A DNA stretch of 64,000 nucleotides from Methanomassiliicoccales archaeon (GTDB lineage: Archaea; Thermoplasmatota; Thermoplasmata; Methanomassiliicoccales; JACIVX01). The DNA is taken from the NCBI GenBank assembly GCA_014361295.1, contig JACIVX010000001.1, forward strand, positions 1,710,359 to 1,774,358, written 5' to 3'. Positions 45,098 to 55,000 of this stretch are shown here, piece by piece. Below the pieces are notes generated by a model, which saw only the letters and a list, made by a program, of their open reading frames with translations, was not told where the DNA came from and did not search any database. The stretch's first letter is position 1; every line of letters begins with the position of its first letter. The position numbers and the translations under genes were made by a program.

Positions 45098-45960
45098 TCT
45101 CCCTTCTCGTGACTACACAGCTCTCCATTATAAATATCGGTCACGATAAACTTCACATCTTCGAATTCGCCAAGAAAGTCATCAAGTTGTTCCTCATCGA
45201 TTAGAATAACAATTGCGGGTCCGGTTCCAGATAAACCTGCAGCTTTTGCTCCTTTACTCAAAGCCCTGACCGCAATGTCCTGATCGACGTTGAGTGCAGC
45301 GCTATAAGCCAGCCCGTTAAGGGTCATTGCCGTAAAATAATCACCCATAAGCGCGCGTTCGTATGCGAATTCCACGATATTTTTCATCGATTTGATTCTG
45401 TCAAGCGGCAATCGGCTCTTTCTGATTTGAAAATCTGGCACATGGATCAGAACCTTTAAACCATCAGGCATCAACCCTCTCTTGATGATCGTTTCGTTGC
45501 GATTGTCCGTGATCACAACTCCGCCGAAAAAGGAAGCGCAGGCATCGTCGAGTGCGCCTGTGATCGAAACTCCCGCCTTAATTGCACACCTAGTGCCGAT
45601 CTTTATCGCTTCAAGGCTTTCGTATTCCGCCCCGATCGCTTTCAATGTTGCCAAAATGACAGCATTGGCCGCTGCACTGCTACTCTTCAATCCTCTGGAA
45701 ATCGGAATCTCTGATCTTGTTTTCACCCTTGCCCCAAGTTCTTTATCGGGAGAATAATGGGCGAGCACCGTCTCAACGCAGTTTCTGATCAGCGTGGGGT
45801 CCTCGTGCTCGAATCCCTCAATCTCCGCGACAACTCCTTTCTCCGAAACAATCTCTACCTCTGCCCAAGTCTTCAGTCCAATGCCAAACGCCGCGCCCTT
45901 GCCTGTGGCGATCGCGTTGACGATTGTTGCGGCGCCGTGAGCAAACGCCTCTCCTCTCAT
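45088..45960 (-). CDS. aroK: Archaeal shikimate kinase (GHMP superfamily)
   Basis: A 290-residue GHMP-fold kinase, unrelated to the bacterial P-loop AroK. Markers are GAATIVNAIATGKGAAFGIGL at the start, the phosphate loop PISRGLKSSSAAANAVILATL, a DDACASFFGGVVITDN block and GLSGTGPAIVILID near the end. It phosphorylates shikimate. The ATG at 45960 overlaps the aroDE stop (ATGA); the 20 residues of open frame before it are a shadow of aroDE. It is placed exactly between shikimate dehydrogenase and EPSP synthase in pathway order. Confidence 0.94.
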   Translation of the reverse strand: MRGEAFAHGAATIVNAIATGKGAAFGIGLKTWAEVEIVSEKGVVAEIEGFEHEDPTLIRNCVETVLAHYSPDKELGARVKTRSEIPISRGLKSSSAAANAVILATLKAIGAEYESLEAIKIGTRCAIKAGVSITGALDDACASFFGGVVITDNRNETIIKRGLMPDGLKVLIHVPDFQIRKSRLPLDRIKSMKNIVEFAYERALMGDYFTAMTLNGLAYSAALNVDQDIAVRALSKGAKAAGLSGTGPAIVILIDEEQLDDFLGEFEDVKFIVTDIYNGELCSHEKGDWQ

Positions 45961-47426
45961 GTCAGCGCCTCCTGCGCTGCGGCCATCATGATTTCGTGCG
46001 GTGGCGTGACACCTGTCCAAATCTCAAATGCCTTCTCAGCTTGAGCGACGAGCATCTCAAGACCAGATGAGATTAAGGCGCCACGACGCTCCGCGCTCTC
46101 GAGGAATTTGGTCTTCGGAGGATTGTAAATCGTGTCGAAGACAAATTGACCTTGTGAGAATATTTTGGTATCTACTAACGTCGTATCCGGAAATCCCTTC
46201 ATACCGAGTGGGGTGCAGTTGATGATCACATCGAATTTCCTTTGCTCAATTTCCGCCATATCAAGAAGTTCTATTTTCTTCCTGAAGTCCTTAACCAGCG
46301 CCTCCGCCCTTTCCCGTGTCCGATTGACGACATAAACCTTCGCTCCTTTTTCGAGAAGATACGCGCAGCAGGCTCTTGCCGCGCCGCCAGCACCGATGAT
46401 GAGAACTTCTTTTTCAAAAGGTTCCACACCGTTCTTCCTAAAAGTCATCTCAACGCCATAGAGATCGGTGTTGTATCCAATCAGGGTACCATCCCTGTTG
46501 AGCACTGTGTTAACTGCCCCCGTTTGTGAAGCACTGCTGTCCATTTTATCAATGTAAGGAATAATATTCTCCTTGTGCGGAATCGTGACATTGAATCCCT
46601 GGATTCCGAGGTCGATGACAAGATTCACAAGATCTTCCAACTCATCCTCCTTTGCTGGGAAGGTCAAATATCTCCCGGGAATTTCGAGAGCCCGAAAGGC
46701 CGCATTATGAAGCAACGGCGAAATGGTGTGCGAAAGAGGGTAGCCGGTAATGCCTGTGATTACCGGATCGTCGCCAAGGAATCTCATTGTATCGATATCG
46801 AGTTGACCTGGCGCCGCCTCCTTTCCAGGTTCCACCGCAACATAGGTAAAGGCGCATCCGAGTTTGGGCGCCAGAATCCTCGTTAGCGTTCCAAGCTCCC
46901 CCATCCCAATGATGACAAATTCGTTTCCAGTTTCTTTGAAACCTTCCGCCCCGTTGACGATAGAAGATAGATCACGAATTGAGTTAACCTGGAACGCGAC
47001 TTTTGCAATGTCGCTCCTCGCAGCATTCTTGACGAGGAGCTCGATAATCGATGATGCATCTGGTGTACCATTGAAATCGTGCGTGGAGCAAATGATTTTC
47101 GCGTTTCCAACCGCATCCTTGAGCTTCTTCACCAAATTCGAATCGGACTCGATGTCGACAATTTCAAATCCCGATTCTACCGCCTTTGTCATGAATTTCA
47201 GTTTCTCATCGTCAGTACCTTTGAAGTTTCCACCGTGGTGTGCCGACCGCAGTGTAGCGATTTTAGGAATCGTAATTTCTTTGAATCCATCGAGTCTATG
47301 CGGCAAAGAATCCATAAGGTCGAACCTAATTTCAATTAAATCTGGTGACTTTGAAAGAATATTCCTGGTGACGACCAGCGCATCTTCCAGGTTTTTTTCG
47401 GTAATTGAAACGCAAAGTCTCATCAT
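45957..47426 (-). CDS. aroDE: 3-dehydroquinate dehydratase (type I) / shikimate dehydrogenase fusion
   Basis: A 489-residue fusion. Residues about 1-210 are type-I dehydroquinase: EIRFDLMDSLPHRL, ICSTHDFNGTPD with the conserved His, and the Schiff-base Lys in DIAKVAFQVNS. Residues about 220-489 are shikimate dehydrogenase: ITGYPLSHTISPLLHNAAFRAL, FNVTIPHKENIIPY with the catalytic Lys, GAVNTVLN, the NADP loop IIGAGGAARACCAYL, VNRTRERAEAL and a late AEKAFEIWTG. It carries out the third and fourth steps from DHQ to shikimate. In many archaea the two are separate; the fused form is otherwise known from plants and a few bacteria. Overlaps of four bases on both sides. Confidence 0.95.
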   Translation of the reverse strand: MMRLCVSITEKNLEDALVVTRNILSKSPDLIEIRFDLMDSLPHRLDGFKEITIPKIATLRSAHHGGNFKGTDDEKLKFMTKAVESGFEIVDIESDSNLVKKLKDAVGNAKIICSTHDFNGTPDASSIIELLVKNAARSDIAKVAFQVNSIRDLSSIVNGAEGFKETGNEFVIIGMGELGTLTRILAPKLGCAFTYVAVEPGKEAAPGQLDIDTMRFLGDDPVITGITGYPLSHTISPLLHNAAFRALEIPGRYLTFPAKEDELEDLVNLVIDLGIQGFNVTIPHKENIIPYIDKMDSSASQTGAVNTVLNRDGTLIGYNTDLYGVEMTFRKNGVEPFEKEVLIIGAGGAARACCAYLLEKGAKVYVVNRTRERAEALVKDFRKKIELLDMAEIEQRKFDVIINCTPLGMKGFPDTTLVDTKIFSQGQFVFDTIYNPPKTKFLESAERRGALISSGLEMLVAQAEKAFEIWTGVTPPHEIMMAAAQEALT

Positions 47427-48466
47427 CTCTCCACGATCGTTTCATTAATAGCATGACCAAAGTGTCTTCCGCCTTCTTCAAGTCTCACCAGCACCTTCTG
47501 TCCTTCTTTCAATTCTGCCACCGAAACTGAACCATCTGGTGTGCAAAGCCGTATCGTTTCGGCGTTCTGAAGAATCGTCGTGTATTTCTTTCCACTTGCA
47601 TCAATCTCGACGAGAATGAGAGGTCGTCGCTCAATCTTGGCCCTACCAACAACAACAGTCCTGCAGTTCCCGCTGATGTCGACTGCGAGCAGTTCATCAC
47701 CGCTGGAGACCTCGGAAAGATATCTTGTTTTTCCATCAGGGCCGAGAATATACGCATGTACCGCTCCAGCGTTCACTCTGAAAGGTCTCGAAGCGACATA
47801 TTCGCTTTCAAGGCTCTCTGAATGGACGAGAAAAAGGCAGGCAGACTGCGAGCCAACGAGCATGCCCTCTCCTACCCTGAGTAGCGAGCACGTATCGACA
47901 CACACTCTGTCCCCCAGCGACAGTGGTACAATTCTGCTGACAGGTACCGCTGTCAGCTTGATTGGTGGCAGCTCCCTTGAAACGGCGCCACGAAACTCCT
48001 TGAGAGTCTTCGGGGAATTCGGCTCGATGACAATTCCCGAGACGCCGACTTCGAGGGTCTCTGCAAACAATTTTGCCTCCTCCGGATTTGATGTTGAAGC
48101 AAGAAGTTTCGTTTTCGATCTTTGAAATTCCGCAATCAAGTTCTCGAGTGGAATGATTTTCCAGTCAAGGGTCTTGATAACAATAAATTCAATCTTGTCT
48201 TTTAGTTCGCTCGCCTTCCTAAGATCATCGGCCTTTTTGATCGTAAGAACTTGCCCGACGAGGGATTCGTCGAGAAATATTTTTTCTCCTCTGAGGGTGA
48301 AAGCATCAAACTTCCCAAGCTTCTTAAATTCTTCATCTTCTTCTCTGATGAGAATATCGACAAACCCGCTTTCCAGGGCTGTCGTTACGATCCTTTTTCT
48401 CTCATCTCGAGATGATGGTTCTGTTGCGCTGACCCAGATAATCCTTCCTTTCCGGTCTCCAGGCAT
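47423..48466 (-). CDS. aroB': 3-dehydroquinate synthase II (archaeal)
   Basis: A 347-residue protein of the archaeal DHQ synthase II family (MJ1249 type). Visible blocks: IIWVSATEPSSRDERKRIVTTALESG, EDEEFKKLGKFDAF, GVSGIVIEPNSPKTLKEF, GDRVCVDTCSLLRVGEGMLVG, LVHSESLESEYVASRPFRVNAG (core residues SRPFRVNAG), and the end FGHAINETIVER. It oxidatively deaminates and cyclises the ADH-synthase product to dehydroquinate using NAD. It overlaps aroDE by four bases and follows the ADH synthase gene by four bases, so the first two steps of the alternative pathway are adjacent. Confidence 0.95.
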   Translation of the reverse strand: MPGDRKGRIIWVSATEPSSRDERKRIVTTALESGFVDILIREEDEEFKKLGKFDAFTLRGEKIFLDESLVGQVLTIKKADDLRKASELKDKIEFIVIKTLDWKIIPLENLIAEFQRSKTKLLASTSNPEEAKLFAETLEVGVSGIVIEPNSPKTLKEFRGAVSRELPPIKLTAVPVSRIVPLSLGDRVCVDTCSLLRVGEGMLVGSQSACLFLVHSESLESEYVASRPFRVNAGAVHAYILGPDGKTRYLSEVSSGDELLAVDISGNCRTVVVGRAKIERRPLILVEIDASGKKYTTILQNAETIRLCTPDGSVSVAELKEGQKVLVRLEEGGRHFGHAINETIVER

Positions 48467-48470
48467 TAGA

Positions 48471-49262
48471 TCACGTCAGTATTTTCATCGCTTCCTCAAC
48501 ACTTGCATCTTCCAGAACGATTTTTGAAATTGCCTTTGTGATTCCGACAACGTCCCTGTGCTGGAAGACGTTCCTGCCGATCGAGACGCCTTTTCCTCCA
48601 GCTTCGATGGAGTCCTTGACCATTTGGAGGAGCCTCTCGTCTGAATCCATCTTAGGACCACCTGCAATGACAACCGGCGCGAGAGCACCTTTGACAACTT
48701 CCCTGAATGAATCGATATCACCAGTGTAATTCGTCTTGATGACATCGGCCCCGAGTTCCGCGGCTACCCTTGCGCAGTGTTTTACCAAATCAACATCGAA
48801 TGAGTCTCTGATATTTTTTCCTCGGGGGTAAATCATCACGAGCAGGGGCATTCCCCATTCGTTGCATTTTCTCGCGATCTCTCCAAAATCTCTCAGCATC
48901 TGGGACTCGGTATTCGATCCGAGATTGATGTGAATCGAGACAGCGTCAGCACCGAGTTTGATCGCCTCTTCGACGCTCGTCACGATGACCTTTTCATTTG
49001 GATCGGTGCCAAGATTTGTACTTGCAGAGAGGTGAACAATTAATCCAATGTCTCGGCCAAATGAACGGTGACCATATTGAACAATTCCTTTGTGAAGAAC
49101 GACGGCTGTTGCGCCGCCTTCCGCTACCATATCAATTGTTCTTTTCATATCAACTAATCCATCGATCGGGCCGAGTGAAATACCGTGATCCATCGGCACT
49201 ATCACGGCCCGTCCTGTTTTCCTATCCATAATTCGTTCCATGCGTATGCTTTTCCCAAGCAC
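48471..49262 (-). CDS. aroA': 2-amino-3,7-dideoxy-D-threo-hept-6-ulosonate synthase
   Basis: A 263-residue class-I aldolase of the MJ0400 type: [26 protein letters not shown] at the N-terminus (core [11 protein letters not shown]), [44 protein letters not shown] with the Schiff-base Lys, [10 protein letters not shown] and [14 protein letters not shown]. It condenses aspartate semialdehyde with a deoxy-ketohexose phosphate, replacing the DAHP route. A GTG at 49262 is chosen: GGTGG precedes it by five bases and the TATA box at 49301-49308 puts the transcript start at about 49278, so the longer frame to 49289 could not be fully transcribed. It heads the run of eleven genes ending at 38242. Confidence 0.93.
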   Translation of the reverse strand: MLGKSIRMERIMDRKTGRAVIVPMDHGISLGPIDGLVDMKRTIDMVAEGGATAVVLHKGIVQYGHRSFGRDIGLIVHLSASTNLGTDPNEKVIVTSVEEAIKLGADAVSIHINLGSNTESQMLRDFGEIARKCNEWGMPLLVMIYPRGKNIRDSFDVDLVKHCARVAAELGADVIKTNYTGDIDSFREVVKGALAPVVIAGGPKMDSDERLLQMVKDSIEAGGKGVSIGRNVFQHRDVVGITKAISKIVLEDASVEEAMKILT

Positions 49263-49300
49263 AATACCACCTCGGGCGGAGCGTGACAATACTTAGCACG

Positions 49301-49308
49301 CTTATAAT
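49301..49308 (-). promoter_or_regulatory. TATA box of the aromatic/homocysteine run
   Basis: On the minus strand TTATAAG is preceded by an A-rich stretch (AAAGAATTATAAG). At 25-26 bases spacing, transcription starts near 49278, with a 16-base leader holding GGTGG before the GTG at 49262. Confidence 0.5.
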
Positions 49309-49779
49309 TCTTTCTATGATCTTTACTTCAATTAGCCATTTTTGCAGGATATATTGAATACCGATCTCAATGTGCTCAGTCATTAAGAATTTTCTAGAAT
49401 GATTGAAATGCCTTCCAAATTGGCCCAAGAAATCAATTTATTCGGAGGAAATGAAAGAAAAGAATTTTTTGAAGTATCCTTAGTCTCTTTAGCTCTTTCT
49501 TCATGCGCCGTTAGGATCGATTGGCACAAAAATATTCAGTCATGAAGTAGTGGGATGCTGCAGTGCTGCCTCACACTGATCAAATAATGCGTCGAGTTGT
49601 GGTTTGAAGGTCGCCAAACCAGTCGTCATATAATGGAATTACACGTTGATAAATGGAGCAAATATAAATCTAAAAATTGGTCGAGCTCGACGGCTTGCGA
49701 CTCTCGCTCTACTTTCATATGAACTGCTTTGGCAAACTGTTCTGCAATTCTTGATGTCAGCAGACTCTTCGTTATTGTT
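49309..49779. other. Gene-free gap upstream of the aromatic run
   Basis: No gene is supported in this 470-base stretch. A 45-codon frame starts at an ATG near 49410 on the plus strand, without a recognisable family or clear ribosome binding site. The right end holds the 3' side of the membrane-anchored protein gene. Confidence 0.3.
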
Positions 49780-50307
49780 TCACTGTTTTGTAAGAACGAT
49801 TGCGTTTGGATCTGAGTCGATCATATTTCCTGAGATTGTACCGGTCATAATGTCGCTCGTGAACGCGAATCTAATCGTAATAGCCCAAGGCGCGGTATCG
49901 TCAGAGGTGATAGTTAAGTTGCCACCCTCAACGGATCCTGTGAAATGGAAATGATGGTTTACTGGAGGAATATGGTACTCTGTGAGATACTCATACGATG
50001 CTGGCACGATATCCATCATACCGCTAACAGAATTCCCGTCTTGGTGCAGTTGCATGCTAAACTCTCCCCAGACTTTGACTTCTCTTGTGCCTTCGAAAAA
50101 TGGGTCAAGCTCATAATAGATACAATCAAAGGTACTTTCCCAGGTGCCTTCAAGATCTCGAGCGGGGCTTAAATTCCAGAAGTTTATGCCGTAGATATCC
50201 GCGAAAATGAAAATGAGCGCGATCACGCAAACCGCGACAATCACGCCTCCCGCGATTTTTGTAGCTTTTAACGGCTTTTTTGGCATTTCCTTGTATTTTT
50301 TCATCAT
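49780..50307 (-). CDS. Membrane-anchored protein with a lipocalin-like beta domain
   Basis: A 175-residue protein not assigned to a family. A basic N-terminus (KKYKEMPKKPLKATK) precedes one membrane segment at about residues 16-36 (IAGGVIVAVCVIALIFIFAD), so the rest should face outside. The outer part is rich in alternating polar and hydrophobic strands: LEGTWESTFDCIYY, SMQLHQDGNSVSGMMD, FHFTGSVEGGNLTITSD, TIRFAFTSDIMTGTISGNM. This G-x-W ... GxxxG-type repetition resembles lipocalin-like or META-type domains that bind small molecules. The role is unknown. It is monocistronic on the minus strand. Confidence 0.65.
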   Translation of the reverse strand: MMKKYKEMPKKPLKATKIAGGVIVAVCVIALIFIFADIYGINFWNLSPARDLEGTWESTFDCIYYELDPFFEGTREVKVWGEFSMQLHQDGNSVSGMMDIVPASYEYLTEYHIPPVNHHFHFTGSVEGGNLTITSDDTAPWAITIRFAFTSDIMTGTISGNMIDSDPNAIVLTKQ

Positions 50308-50567
50308 CTTTGAAATTCAAGATATCATCCTTGATGGCGATCGAAATACTGATTATTTAATTTTTATTGGATTGTAGTTAAAAATGATTCTAATTTGTTC
50401 GCTTGGTAGAAAAGAAAATCTCAACCCTTATTGGCGTACGCCGATTGTCAGTTACTCGTATGGCGATCAGATGCACCATACCCCCCAATTCAGATACCTT
50501 ATGAGGTCAACAGAGCACTTAACTGTTCATCATTAATCATTAAATTGGAAAGCGTTTTCTATTGGAA

Positions 50568-50591
50568 CCACATTGTATTAACTAAATGTGG
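50568..50591. promoter_or_regulatory. Inverted repeat around the start codon of the ACT-domain regulator
   Basis: CCACATT (50568-50574) and AATGTGG (50585-50591) are perfect inverse copies with a 10-base spacer, and the right arm contains the ATG (50586-50588). ATTGTATTA also occurs here (50572-50580). It could be an autoregulatory operator or an RNA hairpin hiding the start; short arms mean chance is possible. Confidence 0.3.
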
Positions 50592-51086
50592 CGTTCATTG
50601 GCAAAATATTTCGGACGATATCCGTCGCAGGCAAAGGTCGCCAAGCTCCTTCTTCAGTATGGGCTGCGCGTCGCTAATCACACAATTTTCTGTGGTGATG
50701 TAGAAGTTGCGGATATCGCTGTCGCTAGAGCGGCAGGCGTTGATAGGAGGATCGTCAGAGCAGCAGTTGAAACGATCATGTCTCACGATGAGCTCCTCAA
50801 TGTATACTCTCAATTGCGCCCTACTGCCCTTTTGAAAGATGTTGCCCCTGTCATGGGCTGGAGCGCGATTGAAATCATCCCTGTCGACGCCCAAATGCCA
50901 GGCATACTTGCGGACGTTGCGGGAGTTATTGCAAGCGCAGGTATCAGTATTAGACAAGCAATCGTCGATGACCCTGAACTCTCGGAAGAGCCGCGTCTCT
51001 ATGTTATTACGGAAAGTCCCGTACCTCCAGAACTTATCCCCGCAATCAAAGCCTGCCGTGGGGTTCGCAGTATCCTGATCCATTAG
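50586..51086 (+). CDS. Predicted regulator of amino acid metabolism (HTH + ACT domain)
   Basis: A 166-residue archaeal protein of the COG2150 type. Residues about 10-85 look like a helix-turn-helix region (SQAKVAKLLLQYGLRV, VADIAVARAAGVDRRIVRAAVETIM). Residues about 95-166 are an ACT domain (IEIIPVDAQMPGILADVAGVIASAGISIRQAI ... PRLYVITESPV), the usual amino-acid-binding module. A role as an amino-acid-responsive regulator is predicted for the family; ligand and targets are not known. Its position beside large his and aro runs is suggestive only. The EamA transporter frame follows within a few bases and may be co-transcribed. Confidence 0.85.
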   Translation: MWRSLAKYFGRYPSQAKVAKLLLQYGLRVANHTIFCGDVEVADIAVARAAGVDRRIVRAAVETIMSHDELLNVYSQLRPTALLKDVAPVMGWSAIEIIPVDAQMPGILADVAGVIASAGISIRQAIVDDPELSEEPRLYVITESPVPPELIPAIKACRGVRSILIH

Positions 51087-51098
51087 GGGGATTGTTCG

Positions 51099-52004
51099 AT
51101 TACAATCGATCGAGAAATCCGCCTGAATCCCTATATCTGCGCATTCATTGCCATCATCGGCATTTCCTTCTCCTCTATTTTTGTCCGATGGAGCGATGCT
51201 CCTCCTATCGTAATTGCTGCTTATCGTATGGGATTGACCTCACTCATTCTGCTCCCATTTGCACTGAATATATCAAAAACGGAATTAAAAGGGATCTCCA
51301 GCAGAGAATTCATCTCTCTCTCGATCGTAGGACTTACGCTCGCCCTTCATTTTTTCTTCTTTATTTCTGCAGTAAAAATGACAACGGTCGCAAATGCTGT
51401 TATCCTTGTGACATCTCACCCACTCATCGTTTGCATCCTTTCTAGTATACTGTTTCGTGAACCCATACACCACTGGATTATTGGTGCATTAGTAGGTTTT
51501 GCTGGTGTTACCCTCATATACTCAGGGAATAGGGGAATCGGCGAGAACATGGGAAACTTCCTCGCGTTGCTAGGTGCGGTTGCTGCAGCGATCTACATCA
51601 TTTCTGGAAGGGTGATAAGGCAGAAAATGGGTCTCATTGCGTATGTCTTTATTGTATATTCTTTTTCTTCGATTTTTTTATTCATGGCATGTTTGATCAC
51701 TAACGCACCACTCTGGCCTTATCCTGTACATGAACTCACAATTTTCTTGAGTCTTGCAATTGTCTCTACGATTTTTGGACACACTCTTTTCAACTATTCT
51801 CTAAAATATCTGCCGGCGACTTTCATCAGCATCTCATTTCTCGGAGAGCCTATCGGTGCGACTCTCTTTGCAGCTTTATTCCTTGGGGAAACCCCATCGG
51901 TGGTTGCGATCTTTGGTGGCTCCCTCGTCGTAATCGGAATCATGATTGCTGCGTGGAAATCGAGATTGGTGTTGAAGGCGAGTGATAACTCCTTAGTTCG
52001 TTGA
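51099..52004 (+). CDS. EamA/DMT-family transporter without a standard start codon
   Basis: A ten-helix drug/metabolite-transporter protein with two EamA repeats: RMGLTSLILLPFA, FFISAVKMTTVANAVILVTSHPLIV, GFAGVTLIYSG, then SLKYLPATFISISFLGEPIG and GGSLVVIGIMIAAW. The first ATG is at 51228, but similarity clearly starts earlier: the upstream frame reads NPYICAFIAIIGISFSSIF then VRWSDAPPIVIAAYRMG, the normal first helix. Between the TAG at 51084 and 51228 there is no ATG, GTG or TTG in frame. ATT at 51099 (eight bases after GGGGG) or CTG at 51123 are possible rare starts; a small indel is the alternative. The substrate is unknown. The 3' end overlaps carB by 65 bases. Confidence 0.75.
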   Translation: MTIDREIRLNPYICAFIAIIGISFSSIFVRWSDAPPIVIAAYRMGLTSLILLPFALNISKTELKGISSREFISLSIVGLTLALHFFFFISAVKMTTVANAVILVTSHPLIVCILSSILFREPIHHWIIGALVGFAGVTLIYSGNRGIGENMGNFLALLGAVAAAIYIISGRVIRQKMGLIAYVFIVYSFSSIFLFMACLITNAPLWPYPVHELTIFLSLAIVSTIFGHTLFNYSLKYLPATFISISFLGEPIGATLFAALFLGETPSVVAIFGGSLVVIGIMIAAWKSRLVLKASDNSLVR

Positions 52005-55000
52005 CATCGATTTTTCCTTTTCTTGCCCATTTTATCGCGCCGACCGTCGCTCTTGCCGCCTGAATTGTAGTGATGAAAGGAATTTCGAGTTCAACGGCAA
52101 GGCGTCTCATCATGTAGCCATCTCTTCTCGCCCCTGAGCTCTCAGTCGGCGTGTTGATGATGAGATCGATTTCCCCTTTTCTCATGAGGCCAAGAGCGTC
52201 GGGCGCAATGTTCTCGCTGATTCTGTAGACCGTTGTTGTCTGTATTCCATGATTCCTGAGGAATGTCGAGGTTCCTTTAGTTGCATAAATTGTGAAGCCC
52301 ATTTGCCATAGTTCTCTTGCGATCGGAAGCACAGCCTCCTTATCCTTATCGCTGACGGTAATATACACGCTGCCGTTCAAGGGAAGCTTGTAGCCAGCGG
52401 CGATGAATGCCTTGTAGCAAGCTTCCTCGAAGCTCTCGCCGATCCCCATGACCTCCCCTGTGCTTTTCATTTCAGGTCCGAGGATGCTGTCAACGCCCGG
52501 TAATTTCAGAAATGGAAAGACTGACGCTTTAACTGCGACGTGGCCGAACGAGGCAACGCCGACCAATCCCAGTTCTCTCAGCGTCTTGCCGAGCATGACT
52601 TTCGTCGCAATCTTCGCGAGTGGAATACCAATCGCCTTTGATACGAAAGGTACAGTCCTACTGGCGCGGGGGTTGGCTTCAAGCATATAAACTTCGTTGT
52701 CCTTGACCGCCAACTGAAGGTTCATCAAACCCTTAATCTGGAGTGCGCGCGCGACTTTCTCAGTAATGCTGATGATTTCATCGATGATTTGCTTCGACAA
52801 AGTTTGTGGCGGGATGACCATCGTCGCATCGCCCGAATGCACACCCGCTTCCTCGATGTGTTCTAGGATGCCCCCAATAAAAACGTCTTCGCCGTCGGAG
52901 ACGACATCCACGTCAATCTCGATCGCATTTGAAAGATACTTATCAACAAGAATCGGATGCTTTTTTGAGACCTTGACAGCTGAAGTGACATAAGTTTCGA
53001 GTTCTCTTTCGTTATAAACAATTTCCATCGCTCTGCCGCCAAGCACATAGCTCGGTCTAACAAGCACTGGATAACCTATTTTCGCGGCGATATCCTTAAC
53101 CTCCGCGAATGAGTATCCTGTTCCAGATGCTGGTTGTTTGATTCCCAAGCGATCCATGAGTGCCGAGAAAAGCTTGCGATCTTCCGCAACGTCCATCATT
53201 TCTGGACTTGTTCCCAAAATTCTCGTTTTGCGACCTTCAAGAGCCTTCTGAAGAGGCACAGCGAGGTTGACAGCTGTTTGACCCCCAAATTGCAGAATAA
53301 CGCCATCTGCATCTTCCTTCTCGATGACGTTGAGAACATCCTCAAGCGTTAACGGCTCGAAATACAATCTATTGGAAATATCATAGTCTGTGCTGACCGT
53401 TTCTGGGTTATTGTTGATGATCACGGCATCGATACCTTCCTCTTGGAGTGCCATAACGCCATGGACGCAACAATAGTCGAATTCGATTCCCTGTCCAATT
53501 CGGATTGGCCCGCCGCCGACAATAACGACTTTTTTGTTTGTCGACTTCTTCGCTTCACAATGTGTTTCATAGGTTGAATAGAAATACGGCGTCGCAGCTT
53601 CGAATTCGGCCGCGCAAGTATCAACCATCTTGTACGTTGGCACGATACCCAGAGAGATTCTCAGCTTCCTGATTTCCTCGGGCGATGTTTTTAAGAGTTG
53701 CGCGATACTTTCATCGGGGAACCCCATTCTCTTTGCCCTGAGCAGGAGGTCCTTGTTGATTTCTTTGGCGTTTCTGATTTCCTCCTCCATATCGATGATG
53801 TTCTTGATTTTTTTGATGAAAAATATATCCCATTTCGTCAGGTCGGCGATTCTTTCGAGGTTCATGCCTCTCCTGATTGCCTCGGCAATCGCGAACAATC
53901 TCTTATCAGTCGGATATGCGAGTTCTTCTTCCAGCTCTGTATCACTCCAAGTTTCCGGCTCAAGGTCCATCTTGTCGATCTCGAGGGATCTAACGGCTTT
54001 CATGATTGCTTCTTCAACCGTCCGACCGATCGCCATGACTTCTCCCGTGCTCTTCATTTGAGTACCTATCCTTCGATCGACCGTCCTGAATTTATCAAAA
54101 GGCCACCTTGGGATCTTGAGAACGACATAGTCGATTGCAGGTTCAAATGCTGCATAGGTCTTTCCAGTGATTCTGTTTTTGATCTCATCGAGCGTTTTAC
54201 CGACGGCAATTTTTGCGGCGACCCTTGCGATCGGGTATCCCGTTGCTTTCGATGCGAGTGCTGAGGATCTCGAAACCCTGGGGTTGACTTCGATGACCCT
54301 GTATTCTTTGGTATCAGGGTTGAATGCGAATTGGATATTGCATCCCCCTTCGATTCCTAGGGCCCTTATGATCTTAATTGCCGCGCTCCTGAGTCTCTGA
54401 TGATCAATATCTCTGAGCGTGAGAGCGGGCGCGACGACGATGCTTTCCCCCGTATGGATGCCCATTGGATCGAGATTTTCCATGCTGCAGACGATAATGC
54501 AATTGTCGTTGCGATCTCTCATAACCTCATATTCATATTCCTTCCATCCGAGGACATTCTCTTCGATCAGAACCTGATGAATGCGTGAATAGATGAGCCC
54601 CTTGCCCGCAATCGATTCAAGTTCCTCCTCGTTCCTAGCAATTCCGCTGCCCGTACCGCCGAGAGTGTAAGCCGGTCTCACGAGCACGGGATACCCTAAT
54701 TCACTGGCAGCTTTCTTTGCATCATCAATGTTCCGCACCGCGATACTTTTTGGAATCGGCTCACCGATTCTCTTCATTGTGTCCCTAAAAAGTTCTCGAT
54801 CTTCAGAGAGAGCGATTGCTAAGGGCTGGGTGCCAAGAAGTTTGATGCCAAGTCGATCAAGTGTTCCATTTTCTGCGAGCTCCGAACAGATGTTGAGTGC
54901 TGTTTGCCCTCCCATGCCCGAAAGGATACCATCGACCTTCTCTTTCTCAGCGATCATTGCGATCGTCTCAGCATTAAGCGGTTCAATGTACACTCGATCC

